Of a stretch of DNA of 64,000 nt, positions 1 to 11,343 are shown in pieces. A program made the translations under genes and the position numbers. Source of the DNA: Gliomastix tumulicola (taxonomy: Eukaryota; Ascomycota; Sordariomycetes; Hypocreales; Bionectriaceae); NCBI GenBank assembly GCA_001599755.1, contig BCHX01000004.1, positions 1,178,001 through 1,242,000 of the forward strand, given 5' to 3'. Under the pieces are notes generated by a model that did no database searches, was not told where the DNA came from, and saw only the letters and a program-made list of their open reading frames with translations. The first letter of the stretch is position 1; the number at the start of each line of letters is the position of its first letter.

Positions 1-2361
1 CGCGCCGAAGACGGCCGACAGGTGGGAGATGTCGACGAGCCCCTTGTTGTCCGGGTCGCGCGGCGGCGGCTGGAGCGTGCCGGCCTCGATGTCGTAGAGG
101 CCCGTGCCCGTGACGAAGCCGTTGGTCAGGTTGGCGATGCCCTCGGCCGTGGCGGTGAGCTTGTCGCGGGTCTCCTCCCAGCGCGGGCCGCGGCGCTCCC
201 ACTCGATGAGCCAGCCGGCGGCGAGCGCGGCCCAGTCGGTGCCCAGCGAGATGGAGGCCGGCTTGCCGGGGGAGGGCGTCCAGCCGTCGGTGCGGACCTT
301 GCGCAGCGCGTCGAGCGTGCCGTACGTCTTGTCCGCGTCGAGCGTGTCCTCGAGCACCTCGCCCACACGCTCGTCGCCGCCCGACACGTAGTAGAAGTAC
401 TTCCTGTACTGCGGCTGCGCGATGCGCGCCTGCTTGGCGCTGTCCGCGAAGTGCAGCACGCCGTGCCGCGTGCCGAGGCCCTTCCAGTCGCCCAGATGGT
501 ACGAGTCGACCTCGCCCGTGTGCCGCGTCAGCGCCTCGGCAAACCGGTAGACGGCCGGGTCGCCCGTGCGCAGGAAGTACTGCCAGAAGTACAGGTCCGG
601 CGACAGCTCCGAGTTGTCCCAGGCGTAGCCGCCGATGTCGTAGCGCCACGTGTGCCGGTCGACGTCGTACGTGTGCATGAAGTCGCCGTAGTGGAGGAAG
701 CCGTACCAGCGGCGGTCCTCGACCTGCCGCTGGTAGAACTTGTTCAGGAAGTCGAGGTGCTCCTCGATGGCGGCCGTCTGCGGGATGGACGTGTCCGGCA
801 CGGCCCAGTAAGAGCCGAGGGCCTTGGTGGCCGCGACATGGGAGGCGTCGGCGTAGAGGGCCGGCGGCTCGCTGAGATGACTGTTGAGCGTGGAGAGGTG
901 CTCGGCCGAGGGCGTCGCGTCGAAGGCGTAGATGAAGAGCTCGTGGGTCTTGGCGATGCCGTAGGGGGTGTCGAAGCCGGGCTCGTGGTCCTCGTACGTG
1001 ATCTCGAGGGCGTCGAGCTGCTTCGCGTACGTGTCCTGGCCGAGGCCGTCGTGGTAAGGGCGGAGGTCTAGGGGGTCGGCCTCGGGGCTCCAGAGCCACA
1101 GCGTGATCTGGCCCTCGTCGCTGCCGGCATCGGACACATCCAGCCCCGTGGGATACTGCTTCCAGAAGTCCCGCAGGCCAACGGCGAGACCTCCCGCCGT
1201 CGCACCGCCCAGATACGCTAGGCCTCCGGATCTGGTGCCCGCAGAGATGTCGAGCCACGACTGGCCCGGCTGCGTGCGCTTCTTGAGGTTGAAGCCGTCG
1301 GCCGTGAGCTGCCGCAGTTTGAAGTCATTCCAGACGGGGATCCAGTGCATCCTCGACGACACGCGCGTGTCCCACGTCGAGATGTCGGGCGTCTCGCGGC
1401 CTTCGAACTGCGCCTTGCGGACCGCCTCGCCCGGATCGCGGCGTAGGCCCGTGATGCCCTGGACCGCCTCGTGCAGGAATCCTCCCTCCACGCCGGCGAG
1501 CCTAACGTGGCGGTTGTACAGCTCCTCATTCTTGAGGGGCACCTGGAAGCGGATGCCGAGGCCGGAGACGAAATCCTTGCCGGCGTCGCCGTCGAAGACG
1601 ATGCTGTGAACGACACGGATGGCGTCCGAGCCCGAGTAGAGGTAGAAGCGCACGACGAACGGCAGCCAGTCGTCATGGCTGCCCTTCTTGGCCTTGAACT
1701 TCCCGCGCACGGTGACAAGCGCCCGCACGGAGACGTCCTCGGTGACGGAGACTTCTTCAATATTGCTCTCGAAGTTGAGGTAGTCGATGGAGGTATCGGG
1801 GAGACTGGAGATGTCGTCGGCGAGGGCGGACTGGGAATGCAGCACGAGTCTGCCGTTGCGGCCGACCGTCTTGCCGCTAGCCGTTTCGATGGCGCTGACG
1901 AGAGCGCTGCCCTTCTTGGGGAAGGTGACGGTGATCTTGCCGGTGTCGACGACCACGTTGTCGTCCTTGTCGCTCACGCTGAGAGACCCTTTCTCGCTGC
2001 GCTTCTTCCTCGAGTAAGAGCCGCCAGGGGAGGCCGAGACGGTGTACTCGTCGGCGACGGTGTCAAGCTGGGGGAGGGCGTGACCAGTCCATTTGATGGA
2101 GCCGTCACGCCAGTATCCCGTCACCCAAGACTGCAGAGGGACGTCATCGCCACCGCCGGAGATGCTGAAGGAGGCCTCGTCCGGATCGAGCTGACCCTGG
2201 GGCCAGGGAACACCAAATGTAGCGCCGGGGACGTACTCAGGCACATCTCCAATCCAGCGGACCTTGACGGCATCAGTAGAATTGGTACCCGTAGGCCTCG
2301 AGAAGGCCGAATGGAGCAGGCCTGCAAAGGCCGCAAGGCGGAGCGTGCGCCACGACATCAT
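1..2361 (-). CDS. PL26-type exo-rhamnogalacturonan lyase, 3' end beyond window
   Basis: Open frame of 787 codons on the minus strand with no stop before the window edge, so the C-terminus is missing. It begins with two adjacent ATGs and a short signal peptide (MMSWRTLRLAAFAGLLHSAF), implying secretion. Residues about 30-110 carry the pattern WIGDVP...GVPWPQG...SWVTGYWRDGSIKWTGHA, which I recognise from the N-terminal RIFT-barrel domain of PcRGLX/YetA-like proteins (family PL26). The middle and C-terminal parts fit the beta-sandwich and alpha/alpha-toroid domains (for example YAWDNSELSPDLYFWQYFLRTG). Members cleave rhamnogalacturonan I from the chain end, so the likely role is extracellular pectin breakdown. 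No intron is seen in the visible part. The family call rests on memory of the N-terminal pattern; older annotation calls such proteins 'Tat pathway signal sequence domain protein'. Confidence 0.8.
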   Translation of the reverse strand, partial: MMSWRTLRLAAFAGLLHSAFSRPTGTNSTDAVKVRWIGDVPEYVPGATFGVPWPQGQLDPDEASFSISGGGDDVPLQSWVTGYWRDGSIKWTGHALPQLDTVADEYTVSASPGGSYSRKKRSEKGSLSVSDKDDNVVVDTGKITVTFPKKGSALVSAIETASGKTVGRNGRLVLHSQSALADDISSLPDTSIDYLNFESNIEEVSVTEDVSVRALVTVRGKFKAKKGSHDDWLPFVVRFYLYSGSDAIRVVHSIVFDGDAGKDFVSGLGIRFQVPLKNEELYNRHVRLAGVEGGFLHEAVQGITGLRRDPGEAVRKAQFEGRETPDISTWDTRVSSRMHWIPVWNDFKLRQLTADGFNLKKRTQPGQSWLDISAGTRSGGLAYLGGATAGGLAVGLRDFWKQYPTGLDVSDAGSDEGQITLWLWSPEADPLDLRPYHDGLGQDTYAKQLDALEITYEDHEPGFDTPYGIAKTHELFIYAFDATPSAEHLSTLNSHLSEPPALYADASHVAATKALGSYWAVPDTSIPQTAAIEEHLDFLNKFYQRQVEDRRWYGFLHYGDFMHTYDVDRHTWRYDIGGYAWDNSELSPDLYFWQYFLRTGDPAVYRFAEALTRHTGEVDSYHLGDWKGLGTRHGVLHFADSAKQARIAQPQYRKYFYYVSGGDERVGEVLEDTLDADKTYGTLDALRKVRTDGWTPSPGKPASISLGTDWAALAAGWLIEWERRGPRWEETRDKLTATAEGIANLTNGFVTGTGLYDIEAGTLQPPPRDPDNKGLVDISHLSAVFGA

Positions 2362-2430
2362 CTTCAACCCGTGATGAAGGTATCGTCAACGGGCCCTTCT
2401 CGCTGAGAGGCCACATCATCTCTTCCCCCC

Positions 2431-2440
2431 CAATATATAT
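2431..2440 (-). promoter_or_regulatory. TATA-like element of the PL26 gene
   Basis: The minus strand reads ATATATATTG about 70 nt upstream of the first ATG at 2361. Position and sequence fit a fungal TATA box; this is inferred from sequence only. Confidence 0.4.
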
Positions 2441-3598
2441 TCCCCTCTTCACGACACTCCCCCCCTACTATCCCAATCTCAATTCGGTATATGTCGTCCG
2501 AGGCCTGCTCCACCGAGCCCTCGATGCAACGCTGCGATTTATCACCGAGGTGCAAAAGAGGCAGCCTGCCCCTGGATCGGCCTGCATGGCATCATTGCGG
2601 GCAAGATGGCGCACAGCCGGGCGTTCCCATCTCACTATTCCCCTGACGGCAGATTTGCCGAAGGGGGCTCGGGTCAAAGTGAAGGCGAGGACGAGGCCAA
2701 TCTCTGGGCGGAGACGGACGGACCCCGGGGTGGTGAGTATCTTAAAGGACGAGGGGAGGGAGGATCGACCCAATAGGCTCGGCTGTTGATGAGCCATGGC
2801 GTTTTCTTTAGAGGGAGAAGAGGGCTTGCTCAGGGAGGGAATGCGGGGGAGAAAGCTGGCTGATGTGGATTCTGGTCAATGATTGCGGGGAGGACATTCG
2901 GGGAAGCTCAGCAAATGTTGACAGCGCCAATGTTCACCCCAACGCTCTTTGGGTAAGGCGGCGGAAAATCTTTGATTGCAGACTCCAATTCAAGTTGGAG
3001 GAAGATGGCAAGGCAGGGGACCTTCGCTCGATCAGGAGTCAGCGAGACCGAGGGTCCGCTCGAGGATCCTGGACCCCTCCTGGAACATTCTGCACTGCTC
3101 TCGGTAGCGAAGACTGTCCCGCTCCAGATGCAACAGTATTCAAGGCGAAGAAGGGTCTGGGGCTAAAATCACTTGCGCGTTGGGAAGATTGCGGCGCCAC
3201 GTCATCGTATCAAAGTGGTGTCGATTGTTTGGAACCGCGTATCTATCAAGATCCTCGTCCTACAATCCGTACCCCGTTCAGAAAAAGCAGCTCTACCTTA
3301 GACCAGATTGCACGCCTCCGATACCAGAGACGCAAGCAGTATATGGAATGGCAAAAATTAACAATTGCAACGATCTTTTTTTTTTTTTTTTTTTTCCTTT
3401 TCCCCCTCAGTCCGACCTTACGTTGACCCGCACTTTCGTCTTCCACATCTCACTCCGAGCCTTCAAACCGATCCCCCGCTCTCCGCCCGATGTTCTTCGA
3501 TTCGAATGAGTGCCTGTTGGAGGTTCAAGTTAATACAGTGCAGTGAGACAGGAGTATCAGTGGCACTTACCGATTGATCGTAGAGAAATACTCATCCC
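2441..3598. other. Intergenic region, no gene recognised
   Basis: Upstream of the lyase and downstream of the next minus-strand gene. Open frames here (for example 2863-3426 plus) have no domain, no consistent coding bias and cross a 22-nt T run near 3375-3397, so I treat the stretch as non-coding. Confidence 0.6.
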
Positions 3599-4417
3599 TT
3601 AACCCCGGACCAAGAACGCCTTCATGGCGGCGAAATCGGGAAGTGTTTCAGGCAGGTTCTTAAGGGTGAAGACGCTATCGACGGCTGCAGCCTCAGCAGC
3701 TCCCGTCTCAGCGGCTCCCTCAGTGGCTCCCTCGGTGCCATGCTGGGAGTTCGTGGAATGGATCGACTTCGCAGAGTTAACTCTGCTGAGGCTCTCCTTG
3801 GGGCTGGTCGTAGCGTCCAGCTTGGGAGCATCCGCGTTCTCCGCCCAGCGGCTGGACTGGATGCCGAGATGAGGAGCAATGCCACTGGTCTTAAGGTGGC
3901 TAGCAATTTCCTCGATAGATTTCTCGCTAGTGCGGGAATTGGCGCGAGATTTCTTAACAGGAGCCTGGCCATCAGAGTGGTGGTCGGCGTTGGCTGCGTC
4001 TTGATCGCCGACGGGGAGGCTCTGCAGGCCCTGATGGTCAATGTTGCACTCCGTGGCACCCTTCCAAAGTTTCTTAAGGACGTCCATCTGGATGCCAATG
4101 CACTCCTCGGGGATCGGGAGTCGGTTCAAGAGCGGCGAGTCCGCGAGATCCTTGCCATCGCGTCGGCAGCCGGTCTCGTCCTCCCGCTTGGTGCAGTCCT
4201 GGCATCGGACCTTGGGAATCGCGGCGAAGTCGACTGAGTTGGAGGTGGCGATGGTGTCAATGCGGCCGCAGGTGCCGAAAAAGCAAGGGCAGTTGCCTTT
4301 GATGCTGTCGCAAGTCTCCCGGAAAGCGGCGATGTTGTGCAGCTTGCCACAGGTATAGGAAAGCTGAGGTGAGGTGAGGGGGGCGCAAAGCGCGATGCCC
4401 ACAGTCTCGCGGCACAT
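3599..4417 (-). CDS. Hypothetical protein with Cys-rich N-terminal half
   Basis: Single open frame of 272 residues. The ATG at 4417 is the first real methionine; the frame can be extended upstream only through a TTG. The first 100 residues hold about twelve cysteines, several in CxC or CxxC pairs (CPCF, CQDC, and a start MCRETVG), suggesting metal binding. The second half is polar, Ser/Ala/Glu-rich and probably disordered (AATEGAAETGAAEAAA-like run), followed by a short hydrophobic tail. No signal peptide or membrane segment is visible. Cys-rich proteins opening with MC are common lineage-specific hypotheticals in filamentous fungi. I do not recognise a named family, and function is unknown. 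Confidence 0.6.
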   Translation of the reverse strand: MCRETVGIALCAPLTSPQLSYTCGKLHNIAAFRETCDSIKGNCPCFFGTCGRIDTIATSNSVDFAAIPKVRCQDCTKREDETGCRRDGKDLADSPLLNRLPIPEECIGIQMDVLKKLWKGATECNIDHQGLQSLPVGDQDAANADHHSDGQAPVKKSRANSRTSEKSIEEIASHLKTSGIAPHLGIQSSRWAENADAPKLDATTSPKESLSRVNSAKSIHSTNSQHGTEGATEGAAETGAAEAAAVDSVFTLKNLPETLPDFAAMKAFLVRG

Positions 4418-5178
4418 GGTGGCTTGGTTTAGGTAATGCGGGATGGAGGGTTTTGGGATCAAGTGAATGGCAAGAGGACGGACGCCTTGTCTGGAGACAG
4501 CGAAATGATGTCTCTCGACTTGGGAAAGGTAAATGAACGAGTCAATTTATCGCAACGGGGTAAGTGCGAGAAGTTGAAGAGATGAAAGAAGTGGGAAAAA
4601 ACAAGGCATGAGAGGAAAGGGCAGGGACGGGTTTTATCATGCTCGGCCGGCCTCACGACGGGCTCACCTGTGGCTCAAGAGCGCTCGTTTGCATACACAC
4701 GAGAGACCGTTTGCTCCAAAACGAGAGCCTGAAATCAAAGTGAGATGAGACTGGAGGGTTTTCTTGCACTGGAGGTGGAGGAAGACGTAGGAAATGGTGG
4801 GGGGAAAGTGAGCAGAAAGTGAGGAAGTGAGGAAGGTGCTCCTTGGGGCCAGGCCCACGTCATGGAAGGAAGGAACAACCCGCGGCTCGCCTGACAGCAA
4901 GTTCCTGACTATTGCAGGTTCTACTGGTAGCTCCTTCCTTCCCTTGATGAGAGTCGTAAGCAACCTCCCCTGTGGTGACCGCACCAGTAGCTTACTAGAG
5001 GTATGGGCCTCGGGCGGGAACTCCTCGGATTTCCAAGCCCCAAGACTCATTATCTCTCCTCCTTGATGACCCAACAAGCCTTCCAGTCTGTCTCAGCTCC
5101 AAAGATTCTCCAATATTCCATACGCCATCAAGATATCCAGAAAAAAAATCCGTTTGCCGGCGGCAGCAGACTTCCACC
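4418..5178. other. Divergent intergenic region
   Basis: 761 bp between the minus-strand Cys-rich gene and the plus-strand F-box pseudogene, presumably the promoters of both. Small frames in it (for example 4664-5077 minus) show no coding features. Confidence 0.55.
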
Positions 5179-7053
5179 ATGCTCAGCAAACCACTCTCAA
5201 TGGCAACTTTCCCGGTCGAGCTGGTCCGCTGGATGCACTTCGAAGGCATCCTGAACACCGCCGATATGAGGAATATCCGTTTGGTCTGTCCCAAAGACAA
5301 CAAGCTAGCCACAGAGATTCTATTTCACACCATTCGCATCTCACAGCTTCGCCACGACTTCGCCGTTTTCCACAAGATTTGCTCAACGTCTCACTTGGCC
5401 TCGTGCGTTCACACCCTCGACTAGCAGGAGGTTTCGTGGGCTCCGGGCTATTTCAAAAGCATTGCCGAAGCGAGCTCCGGCGCACCCAAACGCAAGCTAG
5501 CAAAATACATGGAACCGACGATGCCAGACGACATGGATGCCTTTTGCGACACTCTCGACCGGGTGGCTTCTAAAGAGTTTTGGATACGCACCTTGACAAA
5601 CAGGTCAAAAGAGGAGAATATGGCGGACATTGCTTCCACAAATCTTTTCATGGAAGATATCAAGAATCTCAAGAATTTGAAGTGTATCCAGTCCCGCCCG
5701 ATGCCTCGACAGAGGGTTCTCGACTATTTGGATCCGCCTATCCCGGTCGAACTTTTGCAGACACATTGGAGACGCGCGGGTGCCGACCAGGAAGATTCAG
5801 ATCCACCTCTGATGAACTTGTACCCCAACAATGGGATGGCTTGCAGCCTTTCCTGCCTCTTGACTAGTACTGTCTCGCTTCGCGAGAATCTAGAACTCAG
5901 ATGGCAAGATGAGCCGCCTGGCCTAAATTTCGCAACCGCCCCTGCAGCTGACTTGTCGAGGCTACCGATCAAGTCTCTATCTCTGGACTTCCTCTCTTCC
6001 AACTCCGGGATCCCGACGGATAAATTCAAGGGCTTCATCAATAGGTTCGGAGCCGTGACTGCCCTGTCACTACGAATCCGCCGCAGCCTATGCAGCACAG
6101 ACGATGATGAGCTGCAGGAGACTCTACTACGACTCTCAGGCCCCGGTAAAGCACCACTGACGGCATGGAACCAGCTCCACAGCCTATTCCTCCACAGCTT
6201 GTCTCTCGTTCCGGACATCCTTGACACGATGGTCGAAGCTAATGCGAGGACGCTTCGCAGTTTAACTATTATTAACTGCCAAATTCAGCTCTGTGTCGTC
6301 ATGAATCTAGCCACTATACCGCGCCTCAATCTCGAGAAGATCGTCATCACCGAGCCCTACGCCGATGATGACACCAAAGTCTTTGTCCCGTCAAAGCAGC
6401 TTTGCTTGTATCTCAACGATATAAGATCGTTCAAAGCCCGGTTTGAGGATAGAACGAGTGCGCCATCCGCCCTTCTCAGCCCATCACAGACCCAACGTGC
6501 CGCATATGTCGAGTGCAGTCACAGCCAGCTGCACGACTCGGCTTAGAGAGACGACGACATTGCAAACACCCTCCGAGATCAAGACAATGACGCCTCGAAC
6601 AGTACTATCCTAAGTCGCAATTCTTCAGCTCCAAGCTGGGGCTGGGGACGGTTCTTCCACGATCCAGCGTATCCCGAGGGCAGGGTGTTCTACTGGAGAG
6701 CCCCAAAAGATGATCCTAATGCGCACCCTACCAGATGGTGGAGATTTGTCAGTCGAGATGGCAAAGAGGTCGTAGGCGAGGAACCTTTGGAATGGTTCGA
6801 GGATTGGGATGTTAATGCTGGAGACGAAGAGGACCCGACACCATTTTCTGCAGAGCTCATGCACTGGTACAAGGGGATGAAAGAGGAGCGCAAATGGCTG
6901 CATACGTCCACAGTGAAAAGTCTCATGGGAGCAAGTGTTTGGGAGGCATTAACAAGTTACCTGCCCCCGAAGAACGCCAAACCTTTGAGTGAGCATAAAT
7001 GGAAGCAGCTGGCACTAGCATATTGGCGCAACAACTATCAGGCAGATCAGTGA
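5179..7053 (+). pseudogene. F-box family protein broken by two in-frame TAG stops
   Basis: One uninterrupted frame of 625 codons except for two TAG codons at 5422-5424 and 6544-6546. The first 81 residues are F-box-like (FPVELVRWMHFEG, RNIRLVCPKDNKLATEILF). Coding sense resumes directly after each stop: QEVSWAPGYF follows the first, and the third part ends in a Trp/Asp-rich segment (RVFYWRAPKDD, RWWRFVSRDGKEV, PLEWFEDWD) that resembles the C-terminal half of a large family of fungal F-box hypotheticals. No consensus intron removes either stop: the AG after the first has no donor/branch pair at suitable spacing. A single TGG-to-TAG and a CAG-to-TAG change would explain both, which are C/G-to-T/A transitions. 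The parsimonious reading is a recently inactivated gene; readthrough or sequencing error are alternatives. Confidence 0.7.
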
Positions 7054-8499
7054 GGAGAGATGGTCGGAGTGATTCGGGGGAGTGCAGTTTAACTACCACG
7101 TCGTGCACGTTTACATGTTGAGATGGCATTACTACTAGTAGCTGTATGAAGGGTACAATAGACAGAAGTATGATCGCCAAAGGCTTCATGCTGCATTGAG
7201 GATGAATTTACCAGCTAAATGATGATCGCCTGCCTAGCGCGCCAGGGAATATTCCCCGTCTCTCCACGCTCGCCCTGCCTGTCTAAGATTGATTTAACCA
7301 GCCAAGCGATATCTAGGCGCTTTGAAGTATGGTCTACGGGACAGTATTGATACTTGCTGTATACTGTGATATCCGCGTTTTGGTCCGACCAAAAGCTTTC
7401 TTTCGGGTCCTGGATATCATGACAGGCGTGACTGTCTTCCACCTGGCGCAAGCTGGGGTAGTTATCCTTGGTAGGGATAGTGGAAGCTGAAGTGCGCGGC
7501 TGGAGGAGGGTTTTTGGAGATCATCGTGGAGACTTCAATCTTCTGTCTGAGTAAGAGACCATCTGTGCTTTTAATACGTATACTCTCTTGGTCAAATACG
7601 TCCAGCTAAGGGATCGCGGACAAGCCATTGATGATGACTGGGACAGGTTTTAGCCGCTGGTAATCGGCTGGCTACCCTGCAGCGATATCGAACCAATGGA
7701 ACGCTGAGTGTGTTGCTGTGTGTTGGGAAGCCAAACTCTTCTATTCAAATTTACATGTATGTATATTTTACGCTGCTTACAAGTTATAGGCTCGCCCGAA
7801 AGATAAATGTCTGACCTCGAAGCCGAAATGGCGTAGGAAAAGGCACTTCTCGGGCTAGTATTTGCTCACTTGCTTGGGCCGTTCCTGAACTTTGGTGAAG
7901 TGAGGGGCAAAAGGCGCTACAAGCAAGTACGGTAGAGAGCTCCAGTGGGACCTGACAGCTGTTGTTGGAGGCTCAGAATGTGGGGCAGGGGTTCATCAGC
8001 TTCAGCGCACTCCACCCTCTGTATTCTGTAGCAATTGAGTTCAACCCTCCGCGGTCCTCACTATGTGATGGTTTTTGTTGACCTGCCACGGACCTCGATA
8101 CGAGCACGGTGCCGTCGCCTATTTGTGCTACCATATTCCCAGCCCCCCGAAACTGTGCAGCGTCGGAACCATGCCTCGATTCAGCAAGGCCTGTCAGACG
8201 AAGCGCCTCCAATTACGCCTCACAATGCATGTCTCGGGCGACGTGTGAGCTGGCAATCGGATCTCTCGCCTCTGATTTGCTGCAGGTAATTGCCCGCCCG
8301 AAAATGCACATTGCGACCCTTCGGTCGCCTTCCCTTATCGCCTCATGGAGTGACACCTTCCCCTCACCTGGTCCCGTGATCTTTGCTTTTTGTGTTGTGC
8401 TCTGTTGCCCATCCATCCTCAATCGAACTGTGATCTTTTCCTGCCCGCCTTTCCATCATTTGCCCATCTCGAGCACGCTCACCGCCGCATTCTGCCATC
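7054..8499. other. Intergenic region, no gene recognised
   Basis: About 1.4 kb between the F-box pseudogene and the DUF7730-type gene. Frames here are short and mutually overlapping. The last 150 bp, pyrimidine-rich with CATCATT just before the ATG, are probably the 5' leader of the downstream gene. Confidence 0.55.
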
Positions 8500-10144
8500 A
8501 TGGAGCGCCTGCGCCGCAGCTCGCTGGTCCCTCAGAGGCTGCGCCATTCGGGCGCGTGCCAGGCCTGCAGCGTGCTCGTCGTGCTGCCAGGCCTGTTCGC
8601 CTTGAGCCTGGCGTCAGCCATCATTGAGGTGTGCTTCCCCACCCTGCATGCCTGGCCGCGCCAGCGTCGAGAGCGGCGGAACAACAGGAAGATGGAGAAG
8701 GGCTTTCGAGATAAGTTTGGCGACCCGGGCGAGATGACTGCCGACTCCGACATCGAGATGCAGCTGCTGCGACCGGTCGTGCGAACCGTCATTGCCGATG
8801 ATGCTGAAGATGCGACGCTGGAGAGGCCCCAGAAGAAGGGCTTCTTCGACATCCTGCCTGCCGAGATTCGACGCCAGATTATGATGGACGCCTTCGGTGA
8901 CAACATCATCCACATTGATCTGCAGTTCAGATACCCCTACCGGACGCGGTCCCTCAAGGAGCCGAACCAGCACACCGAGCACGCGTTGCAGGACGCCTAC
9001 CAGCGCCGGGGCAACAAGTCGGCCGGCGAGCAGGAATGGCGGTGGTGGAGCTGCATCTGCCACCACCTGCCGCCCGCGGCCAACCCCGTATGGATGTCCC
9101 ACGGCCGGAGGGCGCTGCCGACCAAGACATTTGCGGTGAGCTGTCTCGAGGGGATCAGCCAGTGCGAGAAGTGGCAGGGCACCTGGCCGGGCAAATGCCA
9201 CGTCGGTGTCATGGGCTGGATGCTGTCATGCAAGCAAGCGTGAGCTACATGCTCCCCCCCCCCCTCCGATTCGGCTACTGATGAACTTGTTTGTCTAGAT
9301 ACTTTGAGGCCACGGATATCCTCTACACCGCCAACACGTTCAACATCCAAAGCCCCGTCCTGCTTCGCACCTTCCACAGCATCATCACCTCCCAGATGCG
9401 CACGCACCTCACCTCGCTCATTCTTGACTGGGACCTCGGCGAGACCAGGCTGACGGACGGCTTCAGCTACACCTCGTTCACCAAGTGGTCGCCGTCGGGC
9501 CAGACGACGGTGTTCCCGTCCCTCAAGTACCTCCGCGTCGCACTCGCGCCGTTTGTCCACGGCCACGACGACGTCCTCGACGACCTGGGCCTGCCGACGC
9601 CGCTCTGGGCCGACAAGGCCTTCACACTGCGACGGGTGCACGAGGGTTTCTACCCTTGCGTCGAGGGGCTGCTGCACAGGATTGCGCCGGCGGGGACGGA
9701 GATCACGCTCACCATGTCGGACTGGGACATGTACGAGATTATGGACAAGGACCTTGTGGCGCGGCAGGGACGGGAGAGGGCGAAGCCGCAGCGTTCCGAG
9801 TATGGCGGGCTGAAGTGCTGGAAAGATTGCCAGCCACTCGGCCAGAGGTAAGCCCACCCTCTGAACATCCCCGTCTAGACAGAAAAACTAATTCGCCGTC
9901 CGTTTCACCAGGGGATATTGGATTCATATTGGCACGGACTTCATGCGTCTTGACCAAGCGAGTAAGTAGCACAGCCCACACACACCCTTTGGGTAAGACG
10001 GATGACTGACAAGCACACCTGGGCACAGGGAGATACGACTGGGAGCGTCATAGAATGTACAACCTTGGACCGGAAAAGTACGAGTGCACCGGGGGCGCCT
10101 TCTGGCGGAACTGGGGGAATGGCTTCGTGCTCGAGGCCTGGTAG
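8500..10144 (+). CDS. DUF7730 / F-box-like protein, four exons
   Basis: Exons 8500-9239, 9299-9847, 9912-9961 and 10029-10144 join in frame to 484 residues; all introns are GT-AG and 59-67 nt. Near residue 110 is the F-box-like start FFDILPAEIRRQIMM. After the first splice the reading becomes CKQAYFEATDILYTANTFNI, the hallmark of DUF7730 proteins, in which a Cys-Arg/Lys-Gln helix precedes a 'LY-T-NTF' strand. The C-terminal half is rich in Trp and aromatic residues. A hydrophobic stretch at residues 25-47 (VLVVLPGLFALSLASAII) could be a membrane segment, which is unusual for the family. Such proteins are very numerous in plant-associated ascomycetes; their substrate is unknown. Confidence 0.8.
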
Positions 10145-11323
10145 CATTCTACTTGTCCGTTGTTTTATTTTGGGCTTTACGTGGAGGTCCGCTGGAGGAT
10201 CTACATGGGCGACTTTGCATTTTTTCCGCATTTCTTGACCCGAGCTTGTCTTGTCTCGCATGGCCAATCTTGTTGACAGTCTGGCGGCCGTCGGACCAGC
10301 ACGTGGTAATGACTGATGATCCCCTTGGCCTTGGGAATGGAGGAAGGGAGGGGAGGGGGAAGAAGGAGGGGAGAGCGGACGACGCGCAAGCTGGCCAAGA
10401 CGAGTGTTTCTCGCCCGACTGAACTTTGATAACTCTTGTCCTCGCCTCCCTAAGACTGTAAAATAGCTGCCTAGTCTAACATGTCCTGCATGCGTCGCTT
10501 GGCTTCGTCTTGTCTCTCCACCAGCGATGCAGTGTAACTTCAATGTCTGAGTGGAACGTTTCTCGCACAGTGCATGATGTCTGAGGGAGTTTGTTTTGCC
10601 TTGGGAGACGAAACAGCTTGAGGGTGTGACGAGCACGGACCGGTCAACGAGAGGACGTGAGAGGATCATCACTGATCGTCGCCCTTCTGGCAGCCTCGTC
10701 CCTGCTCCCTCTCCACACCGACTCCCAGGCTGCAGCGTTCAAAAAAAAAAAGAGGAATATGCTCGTAAACGTGAAGGACCACTCGATTATGTCGACGTCA
10801 CGAAAGTCGATGGCGTGCCCACAATGACGATTGCCGTGGTGCTCGGCGGGCGAGACAAGGCGTCGCCAAGACGCAGGCCAAGATGTGCTAGACAAGGGGC
10901 TTAATCTAGGGATTTTTTGCCTTTTTTTTTTTGGTGGGAAAAAAAAAAGGAAAAAGAAAAGAAAAGAAGAGAAAAAAGGACAAGAAGCTGTGCCGCATTG
11001 ATTGGACTGCGCCAGGTATCGGGAGCTACGAATGGAAGAGGCCCAGCATAATGATGCGTGGACTTTCTGGTGTATGGCACAGTTGGTGTTTGTAAAATAA
11101 ATCCGGGGGAGGAGAGAGAGCTTGTCGCACTGACAGCTCGCTTGGAATGTATTCTTTTTAAGCTTATTTTGCTGGTACGTGTGGTTGTCTCGATGCTTTC
11201 TCTAGTGCTCTTCTTCATTTGATAGTAGCCCCTCCTCTCTCTGGTGGGTGAATGCTTCTTTTTCGTCTTCCCTTCCATCTCGTGTGGCCCATCGAGAGCC
11301 CATGACGCAGTGCAGTGGGACCT

Positions 11324-11343
11324 CACACACACACACACACACC
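11324..11343. repeat. (CA)n dinucleotide repeat
   Basis: About ten CA units in a row in non-coding DNA; a likely length-variable microsatellite. Confidence 0.85.

Noticed and set aside
22..1071. Long plus-strand frame of 349 codons
   Set aside because: Antisense shadow of the lyase gene, whose own frame has a signal peptide and PL26 motifs; GC-rich codons keep the opposite strand open.
2863..3426. Plus-strand frame of 187 codons
   Set aside because: No domain, ends in Phe from a poly-T run, no start context; judged non-coding.
10901..11338. Minus-strand frame of 145 codons
   Set aside because: Ends in homopolymer-encoded Lys/Phe/Ser runs and begins in a (CA)n repeat; no coding character.
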